In this document: positions 32,833 through 44,549 of the stretch, in pieces
How the letters are laid out: each line of letters starts with the position of its first letter
Numbering within the stretch: position 1 is the first letter of the stretch
Origin: Arachnopeziza araneosa
Lineage: Eukaryota; Ascomycota; Leotiomycetes; Helotiales; Arachnopezizaceae
Length of the DNA: 64,000 nucleotides
Direction of reading: 5' to 3'
Assembly (NCBI GenBank): GCA_003988855.1
Contig: QYAI01000004.1
Location: forward strand, 558,001-622,000
Made by a program: the position numbers and the translations under genes
The notes under the pieces: model-generated
Told to the model about the DNA's origin: nothing
The model's input: only the letters and a program-made list of their open reading frames with translations
The model's database searches: none

Positions 32833-34763
32833 ATGGTGGACCAACTTGAAGCGCATCCTCGTGGGAGCCTTGAATTTGCGGAGAGCTCAGTCTTAGGAAT
32901 GATTGTACCTTTGGATAGCGACCTCAGTATCGAGCAAGCGCTGAAGGGATCTGTAGAGCGTCTCGAAAGTGACAGCGACTCTCCATTAGCATCAATTCCT
33001 CAAAGGCAGGCCGTATTTTTCGGTAAGTATTCCGTTCAACTACAAACGATCTATGTCTTACTCATTCTTAGTTACTAGATGAAACTGTCAATACATATAT
33101 CGTTCTACAAACTCCATATTTCGATGAAACATCTCTCCGATCATATCTGGGAAGACTAGCTATCAACCTCGAAGTACAGGTTGTTAACTCGCCAACGGAA
33201 ACTCAGGAGGGATCCCCAGGGCATGAAATAATATACAACAATTCTATTCAAGATGGTGAAGATCCTGTAACTGTCGTTCAAGAGCCTGACGAATCCGATC
33301 CCAGTGATGCTGGTCATATTCTTGTGATATGGAAGATATCAGCATTTCTTGTCCGGCCGCGACTTCGTCTCCAAAATCCAACCGTTGTATTATCCGCTAC
33401 AGCAAATCTGAAACCCCCAAAAGAGATTCAGAAAGATACGCTGAAAGAAGACTATCTTCCAAGTCAAATCCCTTCCGCGATTAATATGTTAGAGGTATGC
33501 CGACATTTTCCCATGAAGCAATACCTTGCTCTTCTACAAAAAGAGAATTCACCCTATCAATGAGTCTTCCCTGACGTTTGCTAGGCATTCAGTGATGATC
33601 CGGCTCTAGGTGGCATTAAACCTCGTCTTTCTGCTCTTCGGGTATCTCGTGTGACTCCAGCGACGCAGGCTTCCAAAGATACTATGCTCCCTTTGAAAAA
33701 TGTATCAAAACTGTCAATAAAGATTTATCCGTGTCTCAATTCTCGGGTTAAGTATTCTCGGCCAAGCATTAGTCCAGCAAATCCTGCACTAATAGCATCT
33801 GTTGATATCGACATTACACCATTTGCAGATTGCGAGATCACTCTGAAGACAGTCCACTTGAATATCATCGGTGCAACTGTTGAAGATCTAAACAAGGGAT
33901 CTGGGCTATCCCTACCTCTCAGAGCTCTTCCCCAGGATGATATCACATTGTTATATCAGCTTAAGCCAGACGAACTGGAAAACATAAACAAATCTCAAGT
34001 TAGAGACCTCGAAATCTCCATAACGGCTACAGCCCATCTCTCAAAAGTATGCCAACCACAGATATCAATGAGATGGACTACACCGCTTTCCTTCATTCCA
34101 CCTGTGAACCCAGGCTTCGGAAACCCAACTCCGCCTATCCAAAGACCACACCGACCATCACAACTCTCCATCGGCTCCGCTTCCGAAGTTAATTCTACCT
34201 CTACGTCTTCTCTAGTCGCTAGCCGCCCTGATGCCCTCCCGTCTGTAGATATCACGACTCGCCACAAGCGTAACTCATCGATTCCTGACTTTGGCGTCAC
34301 CATGACCTTCACTGCTCCGCTTAAAAACAACCCAATATACCCAGGGATACCTTTCGTCTGGTCAGTATTCATCGTCAACCGATCCGACCGCCCTCGCAAA
34401 CTTGCTCTTGTAGTCATACCCAAGCGTCGACGAGCAGAAGCACGCATTACACGACCACCCTCCACTAACCATTTAGGTTTTAAAAAGGACCCTAAAGTTG
34501 CAGATGCGGTCGTGGATGAGAACATTGTGCACGCAATGCAGAAAAACTCAGCGGTTGATTCAACAGAGATTGTATGTTTGAGTACAGATACAAGGGTTGG
34601 ACCATTGGCCCCCAGCGCTTGTTATGATGTAGAGTTGAGGTTTATAGCATTGAAGGTTGGCATTGTTGCAATAGAGGCCGTGAGGGTGGTGGATTTAGGC
34701 ACTCAAGAACACGTGGATATCAAGGATCTTCCGAGCATACTTGTTTCCCCACTTAATAAGTAG
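32833..34763 (+). CDS. TRS65: TRAPP trafficking subunit Trs65-like protein
   Basis: Predicted 594-residue subunit of the TRAPPII tethering complex, which works at the late Golgi with Ypt31/Rab11-type GTPases. Exons 32833-33022, 33079-33494 and 33585-34763, with clean GT..AG introns. The protein is mostly beta-rich. The most characteristic part is the C-terminus, an immunoglobulin-like segment with PIYPGIPFVWSVFIVN and GPLAPSACYDVELRFIALK, followed by VVDLGTQEHVDIKDLPSI, which matches my memory of fungal Trs65 proteins. A Pro/Ser-rich linker containing HRPSQLSIGSAS separates the halves. No catalytic motif is expected. The family call rests on recognition of the C-terminal block and length; I rate it likely but less certain than the neighbouring genes. 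Confidence 0.82.
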
Positions 34764-35404
34764 TATAAGAATTTTGAATCACAATAGCACCATATGAGAT
34801 TTTTCATGTTCTTTACATCTGTGTCTAAAGCGTGGTTAAACCATTTGCACCACTTAAATAGGGAAATGAGGGTGTTCGCTGAATGATGCCTAGTTATATC
34901 TAGATACAGCAGATGCACTAATTTGCTTCTTTCCCTGTTTCCGCTATTGCACTCGAAAATTCGAATTGAAATTGAGGTCGAGAAAGATATTGCTTAACTC
35001 GCCAAACCGTCCGCCACCTCCATCCGATCCCACCTTCAACCCAGAAATAGATTGTTTGATCCTCAGCACTTCTACCCCCAATGACCCTCGTGATCTAGGG
35101 GAATATAGTCCACAATATATTAGGATTTACCACCCAGAAGCCTTTTAGCCCTTTTCAAACCTCATGTTGTGTTGCTTAAATAGAATAAATTCTTCCAGGG
35201 TAGCTTGAATAGTCCTCCTCGATCCTTGAAATTGAATAAAGTTCGGGGAAGTTAGGGAGGATGGCCCAATTGTATTCGCTGTCCCAGATGACGGTACGCT
35301 GAGGCACAGTTAAACGTTGGTGACTTCTAGGCTATTCAAAATAACTCGAGAAGACTGTTCTTTTCACATTCTTCAATGGTTGGAAGGAGTGTGTCATTTT
35401 CGCT

Positions 35405-35451
35405 GTTGACGAGAATCAACCTTTCGTTGACTGGAGTTGATTCTCGTCAAC
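35405..35451. repeat. Perfect 16-bp inverted repeat, 15-nt loop
   Basis: GTTGACGAGAATCAAC at 35405-35420 is exactly mirrored by GTTGATTCTCGTCAAC at 35436-35451. The loop itself contains TTGACTGGA, which resembles the sequence just after the right arm. There is no T-rich tail, so it is unlike a terminator. Possible transposon remnant or regulator binding site. Confidence 0.95.
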
Positions 35452-36066
35452 TGGAGGGTTAAAGTGCGAGATCACAAAGACTTCCGGGAGACGGCGGAAA
35501 GGAACATAATCGGAGAAAACCTTAGTTACTCGCAAAGTTATTGTAGGTTGTTCCTTTGCCCACTTGAAAGGTGTGGTCGAAAAACGCGTGTTATATTCTT
35601 GGGGGACATGAGTACCATACAATGAAACAACTGCAAGCCGAAATGCAGGAGAAATGCACAACATTCCTATAGCCGAACGTATCATGACACGCCTGAAGCC
35701 CAAACCAAAAATTTCATACGGTGTGTAACGCAAGGCAACCAGGAAGATGTCGTCAAGCAGAAATTTAGAGTGTTGATTTTATAACTGCAAGCCTTGAAGG
35801 TGGCTTTCTCGTAGCTCAATCTCGACTTCCCAAACCAAGAATTCATATCGTGACATAAAATGTAACAAAGAATTAGGTAAGGGCTTTTGGGGCGGTTTTC
35901 GCTTCGAAAAGATATGACTGAAACTCTTCCGTTCTCGTGCCACGAAAGGCGAGGAATGGAACCTAAAAGTAGGTAGAGAAAATAGAATTCCTCATCAAAA
36001 ATATATATGCTGCTGATTGATAGTCCCAGTGCTGGAAAGGTCTAAAGTTTTGTGCTATCTCTACGC

Positions 36067-36094
36067 CTTTCTTTCTTTCTTTCTTTCTTTCTTT
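36067..36094. repeat. CTTT tetranucleotide microsatellite
   Basis: Seven CTTT units in the convergent intergenic region, downstream of the next minus-strand gene. Confidence 0.92.
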
Positions 36095-36378
36095 CCACCT
36101 TTCCACCCATCTTTTCAACGCCCGTAACCCCGTCCCAACTCAACTCCTAAGGAGCAGATCCCACCTACATCACGCGACTTGAAGTATCTTAGAAGAAACT
36201 TCTCGAGTCAGCTGCTGATGCTACACGTCACTGAGCACTCGGCGTGCAATTTGATGACAGGCTCTGCTGATACAAAATCCAGAGGATTAAGTAGTCACAT
36301 CGCAATGTCATTCTTGGGGCCAGAATCTGACCCAAAAGGTTCAGTAAATTTCGACTCGTCGGAGGGTAATAGGCAAGG

Positions 36379-38938
36379 TTATTTGGAATTTTCGTACCCT
36401 GCCGAGAGATTCATGATTTGATCTATCTCATTTAATCCTTCTGTTTCCAGACTCTGCATCAACTCAAGCTGCTGTTGATGAGTCAAACTTCCTAATCTCA
36501 TTTCAGTATCAAAGTTCTCTTCTTGGAATAGGTGTGCTCCAAAGGAGTAGGGTGATGGTTGCATAAAGTAGCTAGGATCTGCAATAAGTGGCTGTGGTAC
36601 TTGTGGCGGAGGGGCAAGAGGAGGAGGAGCAGACATCGGGTTCCAGGAATTTGGAAGGCTCTGAGGCTGCGTAAAGTCGGGAGGAAAGTAGCTGAACCGA
36701 CGATCTGAAGACATGTTGGATGGCATAGCAAATATGGAATTAGATCGGAAAGATGGTTGTCGGGATGGCAGTGGGCCACCAAAGTCCATGTTTTGTACCT
36801 GCTCTGGTGCTTGATCGAAGACGTAACCAAACTGTGGTGGCGAGTGAAATGCTTGCTGAGAGTAGGCGTGTGAGTCTGCTGTGACATTCGAGTGCTCCGA
36901 CGCAGAAGGCGAATTTGCATCAGTCAATGATGCTGGGGATGTAGCAGGTAACGAAGAGGGTGGGTGTGAGTTGTCGTGCACGTCATAACTCTTTAAGCAA
37001 GCCTTTGCAAGCTTCTTATATAGCTGCCAGGCACCGTACGTTCCTGGCCACCGTTCCCGACTATGGAGAATAATCTCGAGAGCAATGTCGATATTCTCCT
37101 CCATTTCTTCTTTACTGTGCAGAGCACGTACTTCCTGATAGGAAGTACACCAGAGGAAGGTATTTATTGCCTGAAAGACTGTTATCATGAAAATCCAGGT
37201 AATATCAACCATAGCTGTTGACACTTGTCCCCTCAAGCTTTTGATATTTATTGCTGAAGCGTCGTAACAGCGTATCGCTGACCGAGCCATTGGTTGGGGC
37301 ACTTGAGGTGATGGGCGCAAGAGCATGACAATCATCGTTCTATACCTTCCCTCAAACCTTGAGAACAGTTAGTAATTGCATGGCCGAAATTTGAAGGAAG
37401 CTCCAACTTACCAATTCTTGCTCCAGCTGGGATCAGCGGGACAGTGATCCACCCAGGCACGCAATTTGTTTTCCATCTCTGCATACCAAGGATGGTCCTC
37501 ATTCTGCGGCTCCGGTCGCTTCTTTAAGTAGAGCATTCGCCTAATCTCAGCTTGAAGAAGTCTCATTTTCAAGAAATGGATTGCCACTGTCTTCTTTTCG
37601 GACACTGGCCCTGGCAAAATGCCATCTGCAGTGATATACTCGTCGTCAATTGGTAAGAAAAACCCAACATCAATGTGATCCTGGCCAGTAGCAAACGCAT
37701 TTGGGCGTCCCATGCTATGTGCCAGACCTAGTTCCATGGATAATATAATCCAAGAGAGTCGACGTCTCATGTCAAGCTGTAATTGGTCAACTAGACCCAA
37801 AGATACTCCTTGCGTGATGGTTTTCTCCTCAGTAAGTCCTAATTGCTGACAAAGTCTTGTAGCAAAGCCCACAATGTAGTAAATAGCGGTTCGCGTGGGA
37901 GTTAATAGAGAATACTGAGCGATCAGCACTAAACATTGCAAGGTTTTGAGATCCTTCGGTCGTACGACCTCTTCCATGTATGCCATTGCTGCCAGATAAT
38001 AACTGTCAGCTAAACCTGCGTACTGGGGATCCAATTTTTGCATGGCAATGGCAAGCACCATACGAACGACGAAATTTTTGTATGGGTCAGTGTTTCCATC
38101 GTAGACCTCTTGCATATCTCTAGCATAAGTTGGTTCGTGCAAAGCAGGCGTAAGGTATTGAGCTATGAATTTTCATAAGTTAATGGCTTAGAAAAGGCTC
38201 CGACCTTTAGATTCGGTCTCACCATCTGGAGGCTACGTACCTTTCTGATTGAAGACTTCTACTAACTTGTCGGTCACTAAGCGGCTGGGTAGTGTCGGCG
38301 CTGCTACAGCGCTAATCATTGGATAAGGCTTCTTGCGATCAGGGGTTGCTTCCGCTGAGGGAGTTGGAGCTCTTCGTTCGCGGACCTCAGGCACAAGTTC
38401 TCGAATTGATCTTGAATCGGTATACTTTTTCGCCTCCTCCATGACCAACCTTGTCATTGCAATGCCACTGGACGGTCCAAGGAATCGTGGCGTCTCGTCG
38501 TCATCATCCAGTCGAACAAGTCCTCCCGGACGTACGATATCCTCAGTATTTGGTGGATTACCATCTTCATCCGTGTATTGGCCAAGCTCCTTCTCTAGAG
38601 CCCGTACCTTGTCCTGAAGTCGAATCACATATGTCCGAGATATTTTCTTATTTTTTGTTGTATCAAAATATTCGCAGATGGCGCCAGCCCTTTCGCAGGG
38701 TAAGCACCGCGGAAGATTTGGATCACATCTTGTCTTTCTCTAAAGGCTATCAGTACACAGTCCTTCGTGCTCTCAAAAGACGAACCTGGCGACATCGACA
38801 GCAGGCTGTCAAAGTATGAGCGATCCTCGGCGAATGGTCGTCGCTCTCATGGCTGCTCTCCCGATTCCGGATCGACTTTGCTTCTCTGGCTCGGTTGACA
38901 GAGCTCTGGGCCTGCCGGAACAATTCTGCAGCATCCAT
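36379..38938 (-). CDS. Zn(II)2Cys6 transcription factor with fungal-specific middle domain
   Basis: Predicted 793-residue nuclear regulator. Exons in order of transcription: 38938-38786, 38739-38241, 38162-37412, 37357-36379. The first intron falls inside the zinc cluster. The joined cluster is canonical, Cys46, 49, 56, 63, 66 and 73 (C-x2-C-x6-C-x6-C-x2-C-x6-C), followed by EYFDTTKNKKISRTYVIRL and a short coiled coil (LQDKVRALEKELGQY) for dimerisation. The middle domain shows YYIVGFATRLCQQLGL, RRRLSWIILSMELGLAHSMG and FLPIDDEYIT. The C-terminal 250 residues are Pro/Ser/Gln-rich, a likely activation region. The start at 38938 gives 51 codons before the first intron. It faces another Zn2Cys6 factor across 1.25 kb. 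I cannot name the pathway. Confidence 0.9.
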
Positions 38939-40185
38939 TTATCTTCCTCCACAGAGACTTTGGTGAATTTGTGAGGCCGTGGAACTTGTGAGATTCATCG
39001 TCGATCAAACAGCAGGCTGAGGGTTCTTAAAGCTGCCTTGGGCCTGATGTCAAGGGGTAGTGACAGAGGCAGCGAACAACGGTCGCACAAGAAGTCCTGG
39101 GTGTATTGTGCCTCAATAAGCACCAAACTTGCCGGAGGGCAAGATAGAGAGGATTGGTGGACCGATCCAAATCAGGGGAAGTTTTTGTGCGACAGGACGG
39201 CTCCAGCTCTCCAGGGTGATGTTGGAGTTGAGAAAGCCCTCAGACGCACACCCCGCGATGATTTTCAATTGGATGGGCGCCAAAGGGTCCCGTTGGGAGA
39301 TGTTTGAGGATGGACCTCCAGAGCGCGCACCGCACGAGGCAACTGGACTCTAGCCTATCAATCCCCAAATTTGCGAGGAGCTGGGAGTTTGCACCGCGGT
39401 ACATTTCCCTTTTCTGTACGCAAGCAACGCTGCCAGCGGGCCAAAGATCACTAGTTGGCACCATACAACCCTGAGGAAAGTCATTGAATCCTTGCTTATC
39501 AAAGCCTCCCGTCAAGTCTCGACTCAACTTGGTGTAGTCGTCGCTCCAGTGGGGGGCGGCCTGAGGCTCACGATTATTCTCGAACATGAGGCATTCGTTT
39601 TCTAGAACATAAGCCCGCAAATAGAGGAGAGATCTCCCATTACCGAGACCGTCTTGGAAGCCATTGCATTGCACTACCCAACCTCTGATTCCCACCGTTA
39701 CAGTGTCTCGTGAAGCCGGTATACCAGTACAACTTCAAAGAGTTGTCACCGAGGCACGGCCATCTAGTAAATCCTCCTCCCGCAGCCAGCCTTTCCGCCG
39801 GCTCCATCTCTCAGACAGCGTCGAGTGCACAGCGTCGCAATATATCTTGAATCGTTGCCCAGAGAGCGACTACCCCAAGTAAGTGCTCGTGATGCTTCCT
39901 TCTACTATGGTTGTGCTTGGGAGTAGCACTTACACCGCCGCTCCCTCCCACCTCGCTATTGTTCCTCGCTTTCACGGGGCTTTACTCTTTTGGGCGAAGA
40001 TAGTCTCCCATGCTAGCTGGCTTCACAACTTATCATGACCAGATTCATTCTGTCAATGTCAATTTCTTCTTGTTTAGCTTACAGCACTGATGCACGGCTG
40101 TTTTACCCACAGTCTTCTGAGCAGCGATTAGCATGCTGCGCCCAACGAGGCTATAAACCAGACTCTCAAACCCCAGCTCAATACC
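38939..40185. promoter_or_regulatory. Shared upstream region of two divergent transcription factor genes
   Basis: About 1.25 kb between two divergent start codons. It must carry both promoters. A minus-strand frame near 39240-39695 is open for about 150 codons but lacks a convincing ATG and domain. No clear palindromic CGG half-site array was noted by eye. Confidence 0.4.
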
Positions 40186-42403
40186 ATGCATCGTTCAAGT
40201 CCACCAAGAAGTGCTGCAGACACTCCTCTGTTGAGAGTTTCAAGGCCAGTATCGGCTTGTTCAAGATGTAAGTTGCCCAGCCCTCCAGAGAAAATCACTT
40301 CTGATAGGCCGGGCTAGGTCGTGGTGCAAAGATCAAGGTATGAACCATCTTGAACTCAACCTGTACTGTTACTGACGGCCTATATAGTGCGATGGAAAGC
40401 TGCCTTCATGTACTGCATGTGAGTTTCTTCTACTGTCACACTTAGTGTAATCCTTCTCACTTCTGACGGCGAAAAGGCGAGAAGTCAGGGCGCGCAAACG
40501 AGTGCTCCAGCGCTAACGACCAATTTGCCAAAGGCAAGGAGAGAAGGTGCAATCATCAATATCGCTTGACCTTTTGCGAGCTAATAGTTACGTAGTTATG
40601 TTGCCTCCCTGGAGTCCCGTGTTGAGAAGTTGGAGAAGAGGGTAGCATATGCTAGAGCTCGCAAGGCATCTGTAGCAATGCATGATGGCGAACCTCTGAC
40701 GGCGCCAGATCGCAAAGACTCATTTGCGACAATTCGAGCTGCTGTGCATGGGAAAGCTGCTAGGCGAAGGGAGGCTGCAGATGTGGACGAGCTTGTATCG
40801 GATTTTGGGTTCATGTAGGACCTTCTAACAGCAACATCTTCCAGAACTAACGTGTTGCTCACAGGACCATCAACGCTACTACTCGTGACTTTGAAGCTAA
40901 TACACTTAACATGACCTTTGCTCGTCTCATCCTCGCATCTACGAATAATGAGCCAGTCCCGAGGTCACAGCCCTTCAACCTACCCTCCAGGAATGACGCC
41001 ATGTCACTCATCCGGCATTATTTAGACAACGTCTTTGGACTATTTCCTGTTTTTTCCGAAACATCTCTGCTCAACGCCCTCGATGCCGTTTATCAGGAAA
41101 ATGGTCGGCCTGTTACTGACTTTGAACACTGGTTATTGTACATGGTTCTGGCCATTGGCTCTACTGGACAATCTCGAAGCAATCAAGACGCTTATTATCT
41201 GAACGGTGTTTTATGGGTTGGCCGTGCACTCCGCTATGCAGACAGAGTTCTTAAACCAGGTTATATCTCTCAGATCCAGGCTTTAGTTCTGCTTGTTCAA
41301 TATTCGATGCTAGACCCAGCACACTTTGATAGTTGGCATCTTATTGGTTATGCTTGTCGCGCCGTGGTGGATCTTGGTTTTCACCAAGATCCTCCTAGAG
41401 AGCAGCAAACAGATAAGAAAACCCTTGAATTGAGGAGAAAAGTTTTCTATTGCGTCTACTCTCTTGATAGGTTTGTCAATGGCTGTTTCTGGCTGAGATG
41501 AAGAAAGTGTTGCTGACTCCTTCAAGATCCATCAGCATGGTTCATGCACGATCTTTCGCTTTCACAGATGACTCTACAAGCGTTGAAATTCCTTCGATCT
41601 TACCTCGGATGACCCCCATTTCCACTGGTAAAGGCATACCAGGACCACAATCACTTGAAACTGCTTTGTTACTTTTTCAGTTCCGGCAAGTCCAATCGTC
41701 CTGGTACCATGAACTATTCCAGTCAAGTCGAGATCCCCTTCAAAATTCTTCTACCTATGTTTGGCAAATGTGCCAGGATATGCGGGAGTGGTCAGAAACG
41801 TTTCCAGATAGTTTATCTTTATCTTTCAAAGACTTTTTCGACCTTGAACTTCTTTACAGCTACGTGTACTGCCTTGCGCCTTCTTGTAGAGTCCAGGCTG
41901 TATCGACTTATGGGAAGACTCTGATATTCGAATACAGCATCGCATATATGCAAAAAATACTCCCGATTTGCAGAGATCCTGTCAATAAGGCATTCTATAC
42001 TTATCATGATGCACTTAGAGTATTCTTTATTGGAAGCCAGTTTCTTGCAGTCCTTAACGAAGACCAAGAGCGATTTCTCAACGGAATATTACCCTACCCG
42101 CCAAATACTGACGGTGGTCCTCCACCTCCACCTCTGCCTCTTAATTCCGGAATCGATAATGTTGATCGGAGCATCAATTGCATCAATCATATAAAAGAGA
42201 CCTTGAAAACCTTTGGCCATCGCTGGGATGATTGTACGGCTCTTTTATCCACTTTTGAGGTACACGCTGATTCATTGAACACCATCCTGCTTCATAGAAA
42301 GCACCATATCGATGAATTCGCGCAAAATAACCAATGGAATCACGGTCTGAGTCCTGGATTCGCTAATGGAAGTCCGGGAGGTGGACCTTTACACGGCCTA
42401 TAA
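40186..42403 (+). CDS. Zn(II)2Cys6 transcription factor with fungal-specific middle domain
   Basis: Predicted 634-residue nuclear regulator in seven exons: 40186-40267, 40318-40337, 40388-40418, 40477-40546, 40596-40814, 40865-41470, 41527-42403. Four small exons build the DNA-binding part. The joined zinc cluster has Cys25, 28, 35, 42, 45 and 54 (CSRCRGAKIKCDG, LPSCTACEKSG, then NEC), followed by a SYVASLESRVEKLEKR coiled coil. The middle domain is clear: YLDNVFGLFPVFSETSLL, WLLYMVLAIGSTGQS, SWHLIGYACRAVVDLGFHQD and KVFYCVYSLDRSISM, the last created by joining the last two exons. The C-terminus carries a PPPPPLPL run and a Gly/Pro-rich tail. Each junction keeps frame, so the multi-exon start is well supported. 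The target pathway is unknown. Confidence 0.88.
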
Positions 42404-42800
42404 CTATTTCTTCTCATAATTCAAATTTGGTACTCGTTAAAAATTCAAAGTTCATCAACTCACTCTTGAATCAACCTATTCTTCCCATGTAAACATTATG
42501 TTTAGTGCAGGTCATCTTCTCCAGGAGCTCGTTTCCTCGGCTAGCTAGCGCTCGCGTTCGCTCCTTCCCCAAGGCTCAATGCGAGACACTCTCGAAGTCT
42601 TATGTTTCTTCTTCTTATCTAAAACTTGTATCGGGATTTGTGGTTCCCTGTTGTCGTTATTGTTTAGCCGTCCGCATTATTTACCGTCTTTCTCGTTATT
42701 CCTTTTGGTGTTTGTTTGCAGACCTCTTAACAAGATTTTCTACATTTGAAAGCAGGTCAGGAATAGACTCTCTTCATTAAACTTACTAAACGTTTCAGCG
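42404..42800. other. Intergenic region, possible 5' leader intron
   Basis: 397 bp between two plus-strand genes. Immediately before the next ATG is ACTAAACGTTTCAG, which looks like a branch point plus 3' splice site, so the membrane protein gene may have an upstream leader exon or a small extra coding exon here. Confidence 0.4.
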
Positions 42801-44116
42801 ATGACTAAGATGACGCTTCAGCGAGGTGGCATACAATCTTTGACGGTCGTGAAAGCACGAAAAGCTATCAAATGGATATTCTTAGCCGCAATCATTCTCA
42901 CCGTATTATTACCCACGACTGGACTGCTTCCTTACGACCCTGCACAAAGTGGCAGCGCGCATATAGACGATGTCAATGCTGCTACAATCAAGTCACCCTC
43001 GCACACATGGAAAACCCAGGCAAAGATGCTCCTTAAGCATATAAACCCTCGACAATTCATACCAGCTGGTTTCCGACCTAGATCTGAATTTGATATATGT
43101 CAAAACATGACAGGGCAAGCCTACGACCAGTGCCTAGAAGGGCTAGATGTCGATGATTGGCATTTCGACACGCCCGATGAAACATCTCACTCAAGAGCTA
43201 CAGAGCCTACAGAAGAGACGAATGATCATACGTATAGACGCCTGCTTGTCAACGACAGTTGCTGTTTAGGTCAGGATGAGAAGTTTGAAGAGTCAGTAAA
43301 AAGGTTCGAATACAGATTGTCGAAAAGGCACCACAAGCAGGACTTACCATACTTCACCAACGAACCTTTCTATCTTGTACGCAAACCCATGCCTTCCGAA
43401 AACCAAGTTCGAGATGACAAAGGTGATAAACCTCACAGTGATGTTGAAAATTATCAAGGCTATCATAACCTGTTTTGGGTTTTGTACAGCCTTTTGATTA
43501 TCGCCGCTGTATGTGTAGCACTTCTTATCATCCTTCAATGCCTCCGGTTAGTTCACCATTTCATAAGTTTGAAGATTTTTACTAACTCGAACAGGTTCTA
43601 TGGAAAAAGGCAGTTTGTTAAAACCACTCGGCACATGATGTTAGCTCGTAGAAGAAGAAGAAGACGTGTTCTACAGCCTGCAAGACCAGTCCAAGAGATG
43701 TGTTTCTCTCCAGCGCCATATGACGCAGTTCATGATACCCCGGTCATACACGATGACATTCCGAACTCAATTGCCGAGGTCGAAGGAGGCGTCAGAGATT
43801 CCAATAACTCGATGGCGGGCAGAACCTTGTGGAATAGGCAACAAACGCAGGAAAACAGCGCTGTAAGTCGTTGACCGCTGGTTAATCTCAAGTCCGTGAC
43901 TTATAATTAAAGATGACGCTTCCTGAGAGCTTTAGAACTTCCGCAGGAGTATCTGTACCTCGCTTGCCTTCCTTACAGTTTCCAAAGTCTGGCTTATCGG
44001 CTATTCGGCAGGACTTGGAGCTTGGTTTTGAAAGCGAAAGCTGCATTGATCATAGGAGTACCGCAAAAATTGAAGGTCGGGAGCAGACTCAGATCAGATG
44101 GGACCCATCGACTTGA
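42801..44116 (+). CDS. Unrecognised two-pass membrane protein
   Basis: I do not recognise this protein. With exons 42801-43546, 43595-43862 and 43913-44116 it has about 405 residues. One hydrophobic segment lies near residues 23-45 (AIKWIFLAAIILTVLL) and a second near residue 235 (LFWVLYSLLIIAAVCVALLI). Between them is a polar stretch of about 190 residues with CQNMTGQAYDQC and a DSCC pair, consistent with a lumenal or extracellular loop holding disulfides. After the second segment comes a run of basic residues (MMLARRRRRRR), which suggests a cytosolic C-terminus. The first intron is 48 nt, a multiple of three, so its retention would add 16 residues without a stop; the TACTAAC branch and AACAG acceptor argue that it is real. 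Neighbours give no functional clue. Confidence 0.7.
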
Positions 44117-44549
44117 TTGGTCGAAGGGAATAAAGGTAGAAGGACAGAGATCAGTATCTGAATGAGATAGCTTGGTTATTGCATGCAAGGGTTGCATTAA
44201 AGTTGCTACGCTTTAATGAACTGTGTTGTACATAAGTTTCATTCTTATCAATCTAGTGTTCAATCACGCCTCAATTTCTAGCCTACGACGATAAATAAAG
44301 CTGAACCGTAAATTAAGGGTGAGCACACAAGCTCACAGCAAATTCCATATTTCGTACCTATCCTTGACAAGTTACCTAAAGAACCTTAGTCGACAGTTCA
44401 AAGTACGTGTTATGATCATTCATTATGAATAATGGGTAATTTTCTCTTCAGAATTGTTTTCAGCATCGACGCTGCAGTGGGATAATTGAGGTTGTGTTTG
44501 GTATATAAAGCAGGTCTGAGAGCCTACGGTTGGTCGTAGAGAAGCAGAT
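44117..44549. other. Convergent intergenic region
   Basis: 433 bp between the stop codons of two convergent genes. AT-rich; presumably both 3' untranslated regions. No repeat or gene seen. Confidence 0.4.

Larger units (their letters stand above)
34764..36378. other. Intergenic region with an inverted repeat and a CTTT microsatellite
   Basis: About 1.6 kb between two convergent genes. It contains a perfect 16-bp inverted repeat (35405-35451), a CTTT repeat (36067-36094), and two protein-like frames without ATG: 34966-35148 plus, with NPEIDCLIL, and 35416-35733 minus. These could be decayed gene fragments, but no intact gene can be supported. Confidence 0.45.

Noticed and set aside
39240..39695. 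Minus-strand frame of about 150 codons between the two divergent transcription factors
   Set aside because: No ATG start, no splice-linked exons and no recognisable domain.
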